Shown: positions 26,349 to 34,976 of the stretch, in pieces
How positions within the stretch are numbered: the first letter of the stretch is position 1
Layout: each line of letters opens with the position of its first letter
From: Bacteroidota bacterium
GTDB taxonomy: Bacteria; Bacteroidota; Bacteroidia; Chitinophagales; Chitinophagaceae
Direction of reading: 5' to 3'
DNA: 64,000 nucleotides
Assembly: GCA_018267915.1 (NCBI GenBank)
Contig: JAFDXN010000028.1
Coordinates: forward strand, 1-64,000
Notes under the pieces: model-generated
Seen by the model: the letters and a program-made list of their open reading frames with translations, nothing else
The model's database searches: none
Told to the model about the DNA's origin: nothing
Program-made: the position numbers and the translations under genes

Positions 26349-27551
26349 TCAGTTGGCGATGCCCGCGATGGCTTTTATATAAAGGTCAAGATATCGGTCG
26401 GCACAAAGGTCCATATCAAATTTGCTGAAGCAAGCTGTCGTATTGCTTTTATGTAGCTCATACAGTGCTTTGTCTTCCAGGTACTGTTGCATGGCTTGGG
26501 CCATTTGCTCCGTGTCTATTTTATCGTTCTGTATAGGTATGGTAATGCCCGCCTTTCGCCCATCCTGCGATAGCATGTTGATGATCTCACCTGCATCACT
26601 GGCAATAGTGGGCTTGTTGCAGAATAGGTATTCTATCACTGCCGTGGGCAGGCTTTCCGATGCATAGGTGCTTGGCAGCAGGCCCACGTCGAAGATATTG
26701 ATCCACTCCAGCGGCTCATTGCTATGGTCTACGAAATGGATATACTTTTTTGCGGCATACTTTGCTTTCAGGCTTTCAAGATATTTACCGCCCCCAACGA
26801 GTATTAACCTTGTATTTGGTCTTCCCAATTTGTTGAATGCCTCAATAGCAGGTTCCCAGCCCTTCTCGGCAATACCACGCGACACCATGCCGTAAACAAA
26901 TTCATTCGCACCGATGCCTAATTGTTGTTTCAATCCACGATCGGCAGGTATCTGGCCGGCATAGCCATTGTATATCTTATTGATCTTACCTTCTGTTTCA
27001 GCCGGGAAGTTCTTTTTGAAGAAGTCTATCTGCTTGTCGGATATGCAAACTATTTTTTTCAGGTTGGTGAGGTTCCATTTTGCTTTCTGAAAATAGTTTA
27101 GCAAAGGCATATATTCTCCTTTACGTTCCTTTTCGTAAAACTGCAGGTAGTCGCCGTGAATAGTAGTTACAACAGGCACATTCAGTTCATTCCCTATCAT
27201 TGCAGAGATGCGGTCCACTTTCAAAAGGTTACTGTGAATGATATCCGTTTTTGTCACCTGCATCAATCGCTTTAGCGCACCCTTAATGTATTTTTTCTGT
27301 ATGTTCCGGTCTATTTTCAGCCGGAAGAAGAGGCCGTCTATTTTGCGGGCCAGCCATGGCAGGCGCATATGCGGCCATATCAGCTGCACGTTCGGTGCCA
27401 GTGCGCTATGCAGTGCCTGGTTAAATTTGTTTTTGTAGAATGCAAACACGATAACTCTGTTGCCCTTGTCTTCAAGGGCTTTGGCGAGCCTCAGTACAAA
27501 TGTCTCTGCTCCTCCGGGCGCTATTACTTCTATGGCCAGTACTATGTTCAT
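26349..27551 (-). CDS. GT4-type glycosyltransferase
   Basis: The 400-residue enzyme has NIVLAIEVIAPGGAETFVLRLAKAL at the N-terminus and a C-terminal donor domain with YGMVSRGIAEKGWEPAIEAF, LILVGGG and FDVGLLPSTYASESLPTAVIEYLFCNKPTIASDAGEI. A TTIHG stretch marks the acceptor domain. It belongs to the polysaccharide operon; sugar unknown. Confidence 0.9.
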   Translation of the reverse strand: MNIVLAIEVIAPGGAETFVLRLAKALEDKGNRVIVFAFYKNKFNQALHSALAPNVQLIWPHMRLPWLARKIDGLFFRLKIDRNIQKKYIKGALKRLMQVTKTDIIHSNLLKVDRISAMIGNELNVPVVTTIHGDYLQFYEKERKGEYMPLLNYFQKAKWNLTNLKKIVCISDKQIDFFKKNFPAETEGKINKIYNGYAGQIPADRGLKQQLGIGANEFVYGMVSRGIAEKGWEPAIEAFNKLGRPNTRLILVGGGKYLESLKAKYAAKKYIHFVDHSNEPLEWINIFDVGLLPSTYASESLPTAVIEYLFCNKPTIASDAGEIINMLSQDGRKAGITIPIQNDKIDTEQMAQAMQQYLEDKALYELHKSNTTACFSKFDMDLCADRYLDLYIKAIAGIAN

Positions 27552-27565
27552 TTCCCTTGCTGTTG

Positions 27566-28516
27566 TTACTTATGCTGCGATTTTCTTAAAAACCTGTTCC
27601 TTATATAGTAGGATAGGGTGGCGTATGTTCTGCTATTGATGATACTCAGCTTTATGGACCGTTTGAGTGCTGAGCGGGCTTCATCCCAATTATTGTTGTC
27701 TATAGCCTTGGCTGCTACGATCCGGTATTTTTCAGCCATGATCCTTTTATCCCTAAACAACTGTGCCTCAAAAGTCCTCATTTCTTCTTCCTTATTTTGC
27801 TCCAGCCAGTCGCTGCCTGTTGCCTTACGTTGGGTGAAAAGCTCTTTTAGTATATCATCTGCGATCAGTTTGCGTGGATTATCATGCAAGTTGGTCATCG
27901 ATGCAGGGTGAATGCGGTAGTTATAAAGGGAGTCTTTTATAAAATAAATGGGGTACTTGCTATTGACGCGATAGGTGTAGTAATTATCATCTCCATATAT
28001 GCCGTTAAAATACTCGGAGAAAGGGCCAAATTCCTGTATCACTTCTTTCCTGAACATGAGCCCGGGATACCAGAAGGGGTAGGGGCGCGATATCTCATGT
28101 ATCACAAAGTCCGCCTTGTGGGGCGTGGTTTCAAGGACGTTTCCTTTAACGTCTATGGTGCTGAAGTTCGTTCCGCATATTTTGACAGGCGGGTATTGTT
28201 CAAAAACTTTTACTTGCCTGGCGATTCTTTCAGGTGGGCAGGTATCATCTGCATCGAGCTGAGTGAGCAGGTCGCCCGTTGCCAGCGCAAAAATGCTATT
28301 CTTGTTCTTTATATACCCAAGATTTGCCTTTTGGTTAACCAGTTTGATGCGGCTATCGCCCAGGTAGCGCGATATGATCTGCAGTGTATCATCAGTAGAG
28401 CAGTCGTTGCCTATGATCAGTTCCCAGTTGACATATGTCTGGAGCAGGATGCTTTCAATTGCCTCCGCAATGTATGGCCCTGCGTTGTAGGCACACATCA
28501 TAATGCTCACTTTCAT
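27566..28516 (-). CDS. GT2 glycosyltransferase
   Basis: A GT-A enzyme of about 316 residues: MKVSIMMCAYNAGPYIAEAI, IGNDCSTDDT and the metal motif TQLDADDTCPP, then GDDNYYTYRV. The ATG at 28516 sits exactly at the first beta strand; an upstream ATG at 28540 would add eight residues. It follows the ABC exporter and should add one sugar of the chain. Confidence 0.88.
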   Translation of the reverse strand: MKVSIMMCAYNAGPYIAEAIESILLQTYVNWELIIGNDCSTDDTLQIISRYLGDSRIKLVNQKANLGYIKNKNSIFALATGDLLTQLDADDTCPPERIARQVKVFEQYPPVKICGTNFSTIDVKGNVLETTPHKADFVIHEISRPYPFWYPGLMFRKEVIQEFGPFSEYFNGIYGDDNYYTYRVNSKYPIYFIKDSLYNYRIHPASMTNLHDNPRKLIADDILKELFTQRKATGSDWLEQNKEEEMRTFEAQLFRDKRIMAEKYRIVAAKAIDNNNWDEARSALKRSIKLSIINSRTYATLSYYIRNRFLRKSQHK

Positions 28517-28548
28517 ATGGTTGTTTCCGGGCTGGGTCACGGCGGTGT

Positions 28549-30321
28549 TTAATGATTGGTTTGTGCTACAAGGTCTTCATATGTAAGGCATGCGCTTATA
28601 TGCCCATTGTCGAGCTCGTAAATTTTATCGCAGTACCTTAAAGATGTGTACCGGTGTGCAATGATCACGATGGTCAATTGCTCATGTCCTAATTGCTGAA
28701 TAGCATTAGTTATTTCTTCTTCAGTTTTCGAATCGAGTGCCGAGGTCGCCTCGTCAAAGATCAGCACTTCGGCCCCTTTATAGATCGCACGCGCAATGGC
28801 TATACGTTGCTTCTGGCCGCCCGAAAGATTATTACCTCTTTCGTTCAGTATAGTATTCAGTCCATCGGGTAGTTCATTTACTAATGAGTCGAGGCTAGCC
28901 AATTGCACCGCCCTGCGCACCTTGTTTATATCGATCCCGTCTTTCACCTCGCCGATAGCAATATTTTCGAGCAATGTAGTGTTCATAATGAATACCTCCT
29001 GCCGCACATAGCCGGTTATCTTCCACCAGTCTGTTACATTATTACGGCTAAGTTCTGTGCCGTCTATTGTTATCCTGCCGCTTGTAGGCTGCAGGAAGCC
29101 AAGTATGTTATTGATGAGTGTGGATTTGCCTGCGCCGGATTTACCGATAACCCCGATCTTATCGCCTTTTTTGATCTCTAGCTCGCAATTCTCGATAACA
29201 CGCTTCGTAGCGCCGGGATATTGGTAAGAAACTTTATCAAAAACGATCTTGTCGTTGAAAACCAGTTCAGCATGGTCACGACCTGTGTTGGGCGTCCGTT
29301 CCTCGTTCAGGAAATCGTCATCCTGGAATATAAATTCATTAGAGTTAAGGTTATTGACCGCGATCACAAACCTGTTCACCGACGGTATACAGCGGTAAGC
29401 TATCACAGCAAAGAGACTGATGGTGCCAATGATCTTTTCTGTATCCTTGATCACATACACGCCATAAAGCAGTATCAATATAATGCCCAGGAATGTTGCT
29501 ATCTCCAGGATGCGCGTTGGAATGAACAGCATAAAGTCCATACGGCCCTGGTGGATGCTGAACTTGCGTGCCAGTTCCTTAAAGCGCTTCTTGAACATAT
29601 TCTCTGTGCCTGCGATCTTGATATCGGTATAGCCGAAGATCATTTCCTGCGCGCTGGCGTAGAGTTGAATGCCGTTATTATTCTTCTCCGTGCCGGCTGT
29701 TTTGATCATGCCTTTTACTCTGTAATAGAAGTAACCCATCGTAGGCAGGAGCACACCGATGAGTAGCACAAACAATTGCCAGTTCCATAGACATACGATT
29801 ATCGCTGTCAGGGTAAAGACCATCGACTCATTGATCAGGATGATGGTGGAGATTGTCGCATTGCTGCAGAGGCTCACCTGCATACCTGTCAGCTTATTGA
29901 CCAGTTCGTTCGAGGTATTTTTAAGCAGGTCGAGCAGGGAGCGGTCATACACCTTGTTAAGCACATTCATCGATGAGCTTACGTATAAGTTTTGCACAAA
30001 ACGCACCTGTAACCGGTTAATGTAAAGACCGAAAAGGTTCTTGGCTACTATCAATGCAAAGAAGATGCCTACGGTGATGAGTAGCAACTGTTCCTTATTG
30101 TAGGCCGAGAGAGCGGGTACCGCTTTTGTAATGGTTTGATACGATTTTTCAGAGAGTACAAGGCTTACCACAGGTATCACGGACATAAGACCCGCAAGGT
30201 CGGCTATTGAACTTAAAAAGGTAAGGAAAGCAAGCCAGCCAAAAGCCTTTATTTGCCTCCGGTTGAATATTTTGTAGAGTTTGTTTATGGTAGATAGTGC
30301 GGAAGTCCCCCTAAGTTTCAA
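28549..30321 (-). CDS. ABC exporter, fused membrane and ATPase domains (glycolipid flippase type)
   Basis: The 590-residue half-transporter has six membrane helices (about 25-320) and an ATPase domain with Walker A GKSGAGKSTLIN, signature LSGGQKQRIAIARA, Walker B VLIFDEATSALD and the switch His in IIAHRYTS. The membrane part is like PglK/MsbA exporters, which turn over lipid-linked oligosaccharides. With no Wzx nearby, it is the best flippase candidate of the cluster. The start is TTG at 30321: an in-frame stop lies five codons upstream (TAA ATT ATA ATT GCT TTG) and the first internal ATG is about 46 codons downstream. Confidence 0.9.
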   Translation of the reverse strand: MKLRGTSALSTINKLYKIFNRRQIKAFGWLAFLTFLSSIADLAGLMSVIPVVSLVLSEKSYQTITKAVPALSAYNKEQLLLITVGIFFALIVAKNLFGLYINRLQVRFVQNLYVSSSMNVLNKVYDRSLLDLLKNTSNELVNKLTGMQVSLCSNATISTIILINESMVFTLTAIIVCLWNWQLFVLLIGVLLPTMGYFYYRVKGMIKTAGTEKNNNGIQLYASAQEMIFGYTDIKIAGTENMFKKRFKELARKFSIHQGRMDFMLFIPTRILEIATFLGIILILLYGVYVIKDTEKIIGTISLFAVIAYRCIPSVNRFVIAVNNLNSNEFIFQDDDFLNEERTPNTGRDHAELVFNDKIVFDKVSYQYPGATKRVIENCELEIKKGDKIGVIGKSGAGKSTLINNILGFLQPTSGRITIDGTELSRNNVTDWWKITGYVRQEVFIMNTTLLENIAIGEVKDGIDINKVRRAVQLASLDSLVNELPDGLNTILNERGNNLSGGQKQRIAIARAIYKGAEVLIFDEATSALDSKTEEEITNAIQQLGHEQLTIVIIAHRYTSLRYCDKIYELDNGHISACLTYEDLVAQTNH

Positions 30322-30393
30322 AGCAATTATAATTTAATTGTAAAACTATCCATTTCCTCTATAAAAATGGAAATATCCCCTGTTATTGATTTG

Positions 30394-30422
30394 CAAATGT
30401 AACATGCCGAAATGCCTTACAA
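30394..30422 (-). promoter_or_regulatory. Internal promoter of the polysaccharide cluster (TTG-N18-TACATTTG)
   Basis: On the minus strand a TTG at 30422-30420, an 18-base spacer and an exact TAnnTTTG box at 30401-30394 stand in the 107-base gap between the Wzc-like gene and the ABC exporter gene. It gives a leader of about 65 bases before the TTG start. Confidence 0.65.
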
Positions 30423-30428
30423 GTAAGG

Positions 30429-32858
30429 TCATTTCATAAAGAAGTCACTCAGTGAGTTCTTCTTTTTCTTTTTGTTCTTCCCCGGTTCGTCGTAGTATCC
30501 TCCACCGTTATTGCCATACCCTTGTCCGTAGCTATATCCATAACCGTAACCGGTGCCGTAACCGTAGCCGTATTTCTTCAGGTATTCAACACCGTTGAAG
30601 ATAATAGCAGGGTTTTGGATCTTGCCGTCTTTGTGTAGCACGTCAAACATACGCACCTGGTCCTTAATGGTATATCCCTGGCGCACGATGAACAGGTTGA
30701 TGCCTGCATATTGCGAAAGGATGAGCGCATCCGATACCATGCCGATCGGTGCGGTATCGATGATCACCACGTCAAACATTTCCTGCAGCTCAGTTAATAG
30801 CTTGCGTGCTGTCGGCAGCACCAATAACTCGCCAGGGTTGGGAGGTATCGGGCCGCAATTAGCTATATAAAGATTCTCATGAACGCCTGATGATTTGATA
30901 ACACCATCGAGTTCCACCATTCCGGCAAGATAGCCGCTTATGCCGCCCTCATTGCTAAGGCCCAGGTATTGCGAGATCTTAGGCTTACGAAGGTCGAACT
31001 CCATGATGATAACCCGCTTTTTAGCCAGCGTCATGGTAATACCAAGGTTGATGGATATAAATGATTTACCCTCACCGCTTTGGCTCGATGTGATCATGAA
31101 TATCCTGTTGTTCTGTGCCGCCGACATAAACTCAAGGTTGGCGCGTATCAGCCTGAACTGCTCTGCAACACCGGTGCGCACGTGCGGACCAACAACAATT
31201 GTATTTTCCCTGTTCTCAGTGCCTTCCACTCTGCTGACAGTACCTACGATAGGAATATTCGTCAGGGTCTCAATATCATTTTCATTGATTACCTTATTAT
31301 TTAGCAGTTCGCGCGCTATCAGTATGCTGGATGGAACAAGCAGACCGATAAGGAAAGCAATAGCGTATACGCTCTTTTTAACCGGACTAATGGGTACACC
31401 ATTCGAGAAAGGCACAACAACGACTTTCGATTTGTTAGTGGCCGCATACACCGAAATTTCATTCTCAAGGCCCTTTTGGTACAGCAGCAGGTACATGCTC
31501 TGCAATACGTTGTAGCCGCGTTTCACATCTTTGATGCTCCTGTCAACATTAGGCACTTCCCTTATGCGGCTGGTATATTCGGCAGCATTGCGTGCGGTAT
31601 TCTCAATAGTAATATTCAACGAGCTGGCGATCTTATCCGCAGCGTCGGCTATGCGTTTGCGCAGCGAGGCCAGTTCGCTTTGTGTCTGCAGCAGGTAAGG
31701 ATTACTGGGGCCCAGGTTCTTCTGCTGTATTTCAAGCTGCTGCACCTGTCCGTTGTATTTGCCTATCAGTTCAGATAAGAAGGGATCGGTTACCCCTATG
31801 CCTGCTACTACCTGGTTCTGGTTGGCCAGTATGCTGTGCTTCAGGCTGGCCAGGGCTTGTTTCTGTGTATAGAGCTCGTTCAGCTTTTGTTCCGATGTAT
31901 TGCGTTCGCTGAGATATGCACTTGTTTGTTCTGTTGGTTCTACTACGTCGCTGTTTACCTTGATAGAGGCCTCGATCGAGTCCATCGACTTGATGTCCTC
32001 GGCCATTGTGGTTTTACTCTTATTGATGAATTCGCGTGTCTTCTGGGCCGTATAGTTGATATTCTCCAGTTCTTTCTTCTGGTAGAAGTAGATCAACACG
32101 TTCATGAAGTCCACACCGCGCTGGGGTATATTGTCGGTATAGGCCAGGTCCAGCAAGCTGGTACGGCCGTCGCTCGGGTATACGTTAAAGATGGTAAGAA
32201 TGCGTTGGATCGTTGTAACCGTAGGTTCCATCTTTACTTTGAACTCCGTGCCGAACAGGTAACCGCGGTTCACCTGCGGACCTGTTCGATAAAGCACCTT
32301 AAAGCGTCCGAAAGAACGCTTGGTCCAGCTGTCATAAAGCACACGTTCGGAAATTTTGTTGTGCTTTATTTCGAACTGCCCTTCGACCACCTGTTTGATG
32401 GTGAATTCCGTTGTAATTCCTTTAAAGCCTGCCGTGTCGAAAACGATCTTGATAGGGCATTCGTTATATACCTCGGTTTCTTTTACACGACCCACTGCCC
32501 AATAGCGGATGTTCAGGTCGAGTGAATCAACAACTTTGGCGATCAAGTCCTGCGAGTGCAGGATGAACATTTCGTTGAAGAGCGTTGTAGATGTATTGTC
32601 TGTCTTTTCGGTCTCCAGTTTGCTCAATACGCTCTTGGCTCCGTTATCAGGGTTTTCCTCTATCAGCAGCGAGCTTTTTACGGCATATTTAGGTGTGGTA
32701 TAGCGCAGGTAAAGGAAGCCAACCGTAAGAGTAATGGTTATAGACAGCACGAACCAGTACCAATTGCTCAGCACGGCGCCCAGCAGTCGCTTGACGTCGA
32801 ACGAGGAATTAAATTGCTTTAATATCCTGTCTGAAAATTGTTGTTGGTTGTTTTCCAT
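30429..32858 (-). CDS. Wzc-like polysaccharide co-polymerase / tyrosine autokinase
   Basis: The 809-residue protein spans the inner membrane twice (about 30-50 and 495-515), with a long periplasmic coiled-coil part in between, and a cytoplasmic BY-kinase domain: Walker A SSQSGEGKSF, Walker A' VIIMEFDLRKP and Walker B VVIIDTAPIG. The tail holds a YG-repeat (at least ten Tyr) and then a run of lysines, the place where such kinases phosphorylate themselves. It controls chain length and export of the polysaccharide together with the Wza-like protein. In Walker A' the first Asp of the common pattern is Glu. Confidence 0.93.
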   Translation of the reverse strand: MENNQQQFSDRILKQFNSSFDVKRLLGAVLSNWYWFVLSITITLTVGFLYLRYTTPKYAVKSSLLIEENPDNGAKSVLSKLETEKTDNTSTTLFNEMFILHSQDLIAKVVDSLDLNIRYWAVGRVKETEVYNECPIKIVFDTAGFKGITTEFTIKQVVEGQFEIKHNKISERVLYDSWTKRSFGRFKVLYRTGPQVNRGYLFGTEFKVKMEPTVTTIQRILTIFNVYPSDGRTSLLDLAYTDNIPQRGVDFMNVLIYFYQKKELENINYTAQKTREFINKSKTTMAEDIKSMDSIEASIKVNSDVVEPTEQTSAYLSERNTSEQKLNELYTQKQALASLKHSILANQNQVVAGIGVTDPFLSELIGKYNGQVQQLEIQQKNLGPSNPYLLQTQSELASLRKRIADAADKIASSLNITIENTARNAAEYTSRIREVPNVDRSIKDVKRGYNVLQSMYLLLYQKGLENEISVYAATNKSKVVVVPFSNGVPISPVKKSVYAIAFLIGLLVPSSILIARELLNNKVINENDIETLTNIPIVGTVSRVEGTENRENTIVVGPHVRTGVAEQFRLIRANLEFMSAAQNNRIFMITSSQSGEGKSFISINLGITMTLAKKRVIIMEFDLRKPKISQYLGLSNEGGISGYLAGMVELDGVIKSSGVHENLYIANCGPIPPNPGELLVLPTARKLLTELQEMFDVVIIDTAPIGMVSDALILSQYAGINLFIVRQGYTIKDQVRMFDVLHKDGKIQNPAIIFNGVEYLKKYGYGYGTGYGYGYSYGQGYGNNGGGYYDEPGKNKKKKKNSLSDFFMK

Positions 32859-32892
32859 GGTTGCAGTGCTACTGCCGTTTTATTTCTGTTTC

Positions 32893-33708
32893 TTATTTAC
32901 TAAGTTGTATGATGCCGTATACTGCCAATATGGTTGATATCAGCGCCGTTATGGTCGGCAGGTAGAACTGGAAGAATTCGTTGCCTTGCTGGCGGCGTAT
33001 ACGTGCCGGTTCTACATACACTATGTCGTTTTGTTTTAGATAATAATAAGGGCTTGTAAAAACATTCCGGCTGTTCAGGTTCAACCTCGCGAATTCACGC
33101 GTGCCTTCATTTTCCCTGATCACCATTATATTGTCCTTGCGCCCGCTGATGGGGATATCGCCCGCAGCAGCGATGGCGTCGATGACGCTCATCTTATGAT
33201 TCGGTGCCAGCACCGTGCCGGGGTGGTTTACCTCTCCAAGTACAGTTACCTTATAATTGATGATCCTGGCTTCGATCACAGGATCTTTTACATAATCTTT
33301 TAATTTCTGCGCTATCAGGTCTTTAACTGCCCTTAGTGTCAGGCCGTCCACCTTGATCTTACCCACTACGGGGAAATCGATAAATCCGTTCACATCCACC
33401 AGGTAGCCGGTGTTCTGAGCGCCGCCACCGCCGCCCGCGCCTGCAGAGCCGGAGATACTAAAGGTGGTACCGCCATCATTAAATATGCTCACGGGTGTCT
33501 TTTCAGCCAGGCTGCTTATAGTAGTAACATGAATGGCCAGGATGTCTTCAGGCTGGATGGTGATATCTTTTAAACGTTCCATACGCTGCACCTGTACCGA
33601 CACATCGTTCGGCGTGTTCTCAGCGAAATAGATCGTCTTCTGCGGCGCAGCGCATGCTGTGAAGAGCAAAACGCCTGCTATAGCGATAATATTTATTAAT
33701 CGTTGCAT
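32893..33708 (-). CDS. Wza-like polysaccharide export lipoprotein
   Basis: The 271-residue protein has a lipoprotein signal with lipobox FTAC, the polysaccharide export (Poly_export) domain starting IQPEDILAIHVTTIS, a Gly-rich insert (GGGGGAQNTGYLVD), the SLBB-type domain VTVLGEVNHPG and a C-terminal membrane helix (about 245-268). It forms the outer-membrane export channel for the polysaccharide. It is the first gene of the cluster, 34 bases before the Wzc-like kinase. Confidence 0.93.
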   Translation of the reverse strand: MQRLINIIAIAGVLLFTACAAPQKTIYFAENTPNDVSVQVQRMERLKDITIQPEDILAIHVTTISSLAEKTPVSIFNDGGTTFSISGSAGAGGGGGAQNTGYLVDVNGFIDFPVVGKIKVDGLTLRAVKDLIAQKLKDYVKDPVIEARIINYKVTVLGEVNHPGTVLAPNHKMSVIDAIAAAGDIPISGRKDNIMVIRENEGTREFARLNLNSRNVFTSPYYYLKQNDIVYVEPARIRRQQGNEFFQFYLPTITALISTILAVYGIIQLSK

Positions 33709-33973
33709 GTTAAAGCATTACAATGGCAATGCAATGTTTTTTGATTCCTGTTTGTGATCCTTCCCCTTATAAACAATTACTATCAGCTATGATAGCCTCT
33801 CTCGCTCTGCTATATGGATCTAGTTTTTGGGATTGGCGAAAAACAAATCTTGTTTGTTTCCCATGGCTAGAACGCCATTAAAACTATGTGCAATAGAGAT
33901 CGGTACCAGCCGATAAGATGATTTTTTGGGATAAAATCTCTTTTTCCCGGGGTAGCGATCGGCTACGAAGATA
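33709..33973 (-). promoter_or_regulatory. Long leader and probable promoter of the polysaccharide cluster
   Basis: No gene is seen from 33709 to 34077 (369 bases). A -7-like box TATCTTCG (one mismatch to TAnnTTTG) lies at 33973-33966 on the minus strand, which would give an untranslated leader of about 250 bases before wza. The leader holds three inverted repeats: GTAGC/GCTAC at 33952-33966 at the very start of the RNA, AAACAAA/TTTGTTT at 33841-33859 followed by T residues, and CTATCA/TGATAG at 33780-33795. This could allow transcript-level control. All of this is inferred from sequence alone. Confidence 0.4.
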
Positions 33974-34077
33974 AGGCGGAAATATTTAATGGAGAACAAT
34001 TTTGATGTTATTTACGCGTTAATGGCTTTTTTCCGAACATTTGAGCCTGCAGCCGGCTGATAATATTCAGCTTTTAG

Positions 34078-34725
34078 CTATGGGGCCAAGCGGCTTTTGG
34101 CCCATTTGCCATCGCTGAGCTGGAAGCAGATACGGTCGTGCATGCGGTTGCTGCGGCCCTGCCAGAACTCTACATGCTGCGGTACTAGCCGGTAGCCGCC
34201 CCAATGTTCCGGCCTCGGGATATTTTCGCCAAACTGCTCTTTGAACTTTGCATAGTTGTCATCCAGCACCTGGCGGTCGGCTATTTGGCTACTCTGATTA
34301 GAGGCCCAGGCCCCAAGACGGCTGTCCGCCGGCCGGGATTGGAAATAAGCGTCGCTATCCGCATCGCTCACCTTCTCTATAATTCCTTCGATGCGCACTT
34401 GTCTTTCCAGTTCCTTCCAGAAAAAGACGAGCGAGGCGTTGGGATTGGCAGCTATCTGCCGCCCCTTGGCGCTATTATAATTGGTATAGAATACAAAGCC
34501 GGTGGCATCGAGGCCCTTAAGGAGTACTATGCGTGCATGCGGCTTTCCTGCAGAATCGCAGGTGGCCAACACCATCGCATTTACTTCAGTGATTTCGGCG
34601 GCTTCGGCTTCGGAGAACCATGTCATGAACAGGGCTAAAGGATCGTCGCCGGCCCTGGCTTCATCGAGGGCGGCCATACGGTAATCGCTGCGGATATCCG
34701 CAATATGTTTACCCTGCCCGGACAA
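34078..34725 (-). CDS. pdxH: Pyridoxamine 5'-phosphate oxidase
   Basis: The 215-residue flavoenzyme oxidises pyridoxamine/pyridoxine 5'-phosphate to PLP. The sequence keeps the family pattern: IADIRSDYRMAALDE at the N-terminus, ARIVLLKGLDATGFVFYTNYNSAKGRQIAANP (FMN site), SRPADSRLGAWASNQS and the closing EFWQGRSNRMHDR and RLAP. The start is TTG at 34725; homology to the family covers residues well before the first ATG (codon 17), and the only codons upstream in frame are CTC, TCT and then the stop of the small ORF before it. Confidence 0.95.
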   Translation of the reverse strand: MSGQGKHIADIRSDYRMAALDEARAGDDPLALFMTWFSEAEAAEITEVNAMVLATCDSAGKPHARIVLLKGLDATGFVFYTNYNSAKGRQIAANPNASLVFFWKELERQVRIEGIIEKVSDADSDAYFQSRPADSRLGAWASNQSSQIADRQVLDDNYAKFKEQFGENIPRPEHWGGYRLVPQHVEFWQGRSNRMHDRICFQLSDGKWAKSRLAP

Positions 34726-34731
34726 GAGAGA

Positions 34732-34875
34732 TTATTTTTTATCGGAGGAACCCAGGTACTTGGCCATCACATAGATCAGCTCGATGGTCATGAGGAATAT
34801 GAATACCCATGCCAATGTAGGGCCCACACTATTATTTACAGTATCGTAGAAAGCGCTTAATAATAAATGGTTCAT
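34732..34875 (-). CDS. 47-residue single-span membrane microprotein
   Basis: An ATG at 34875 opens a 47-codon frame encoding MNHLLLSAFYDTVNNSVGPT then one membrane helix (LAWVFIFLMTIELIYVMAKYL) and GSSDKK. It ends with TAA, and pdxH starts just two codons later in the same frame, so the two are surely co-transcribed. A TATCTTGC box (like a -7 element) stands about 25 bases before the ATG. I recognise no family; the hydrophobic helix with charged end looks like a real protein. Confidence 0.6.
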   Translation of the reverse strand: MNHLLLSAFYDTVNNSVGPTLAWVFIFLMTIELIYVMAKYLGSSDKK

Positions 34876-34976
34876 TACCTGCCTTGTTTTATGAGCGCAA
34901 GATACAAACTAGCTCCGAAATATCATTGTACTGTTTTTTACCGTTTTTTGTCTTTACTTTCACTACACCGCGGCTT

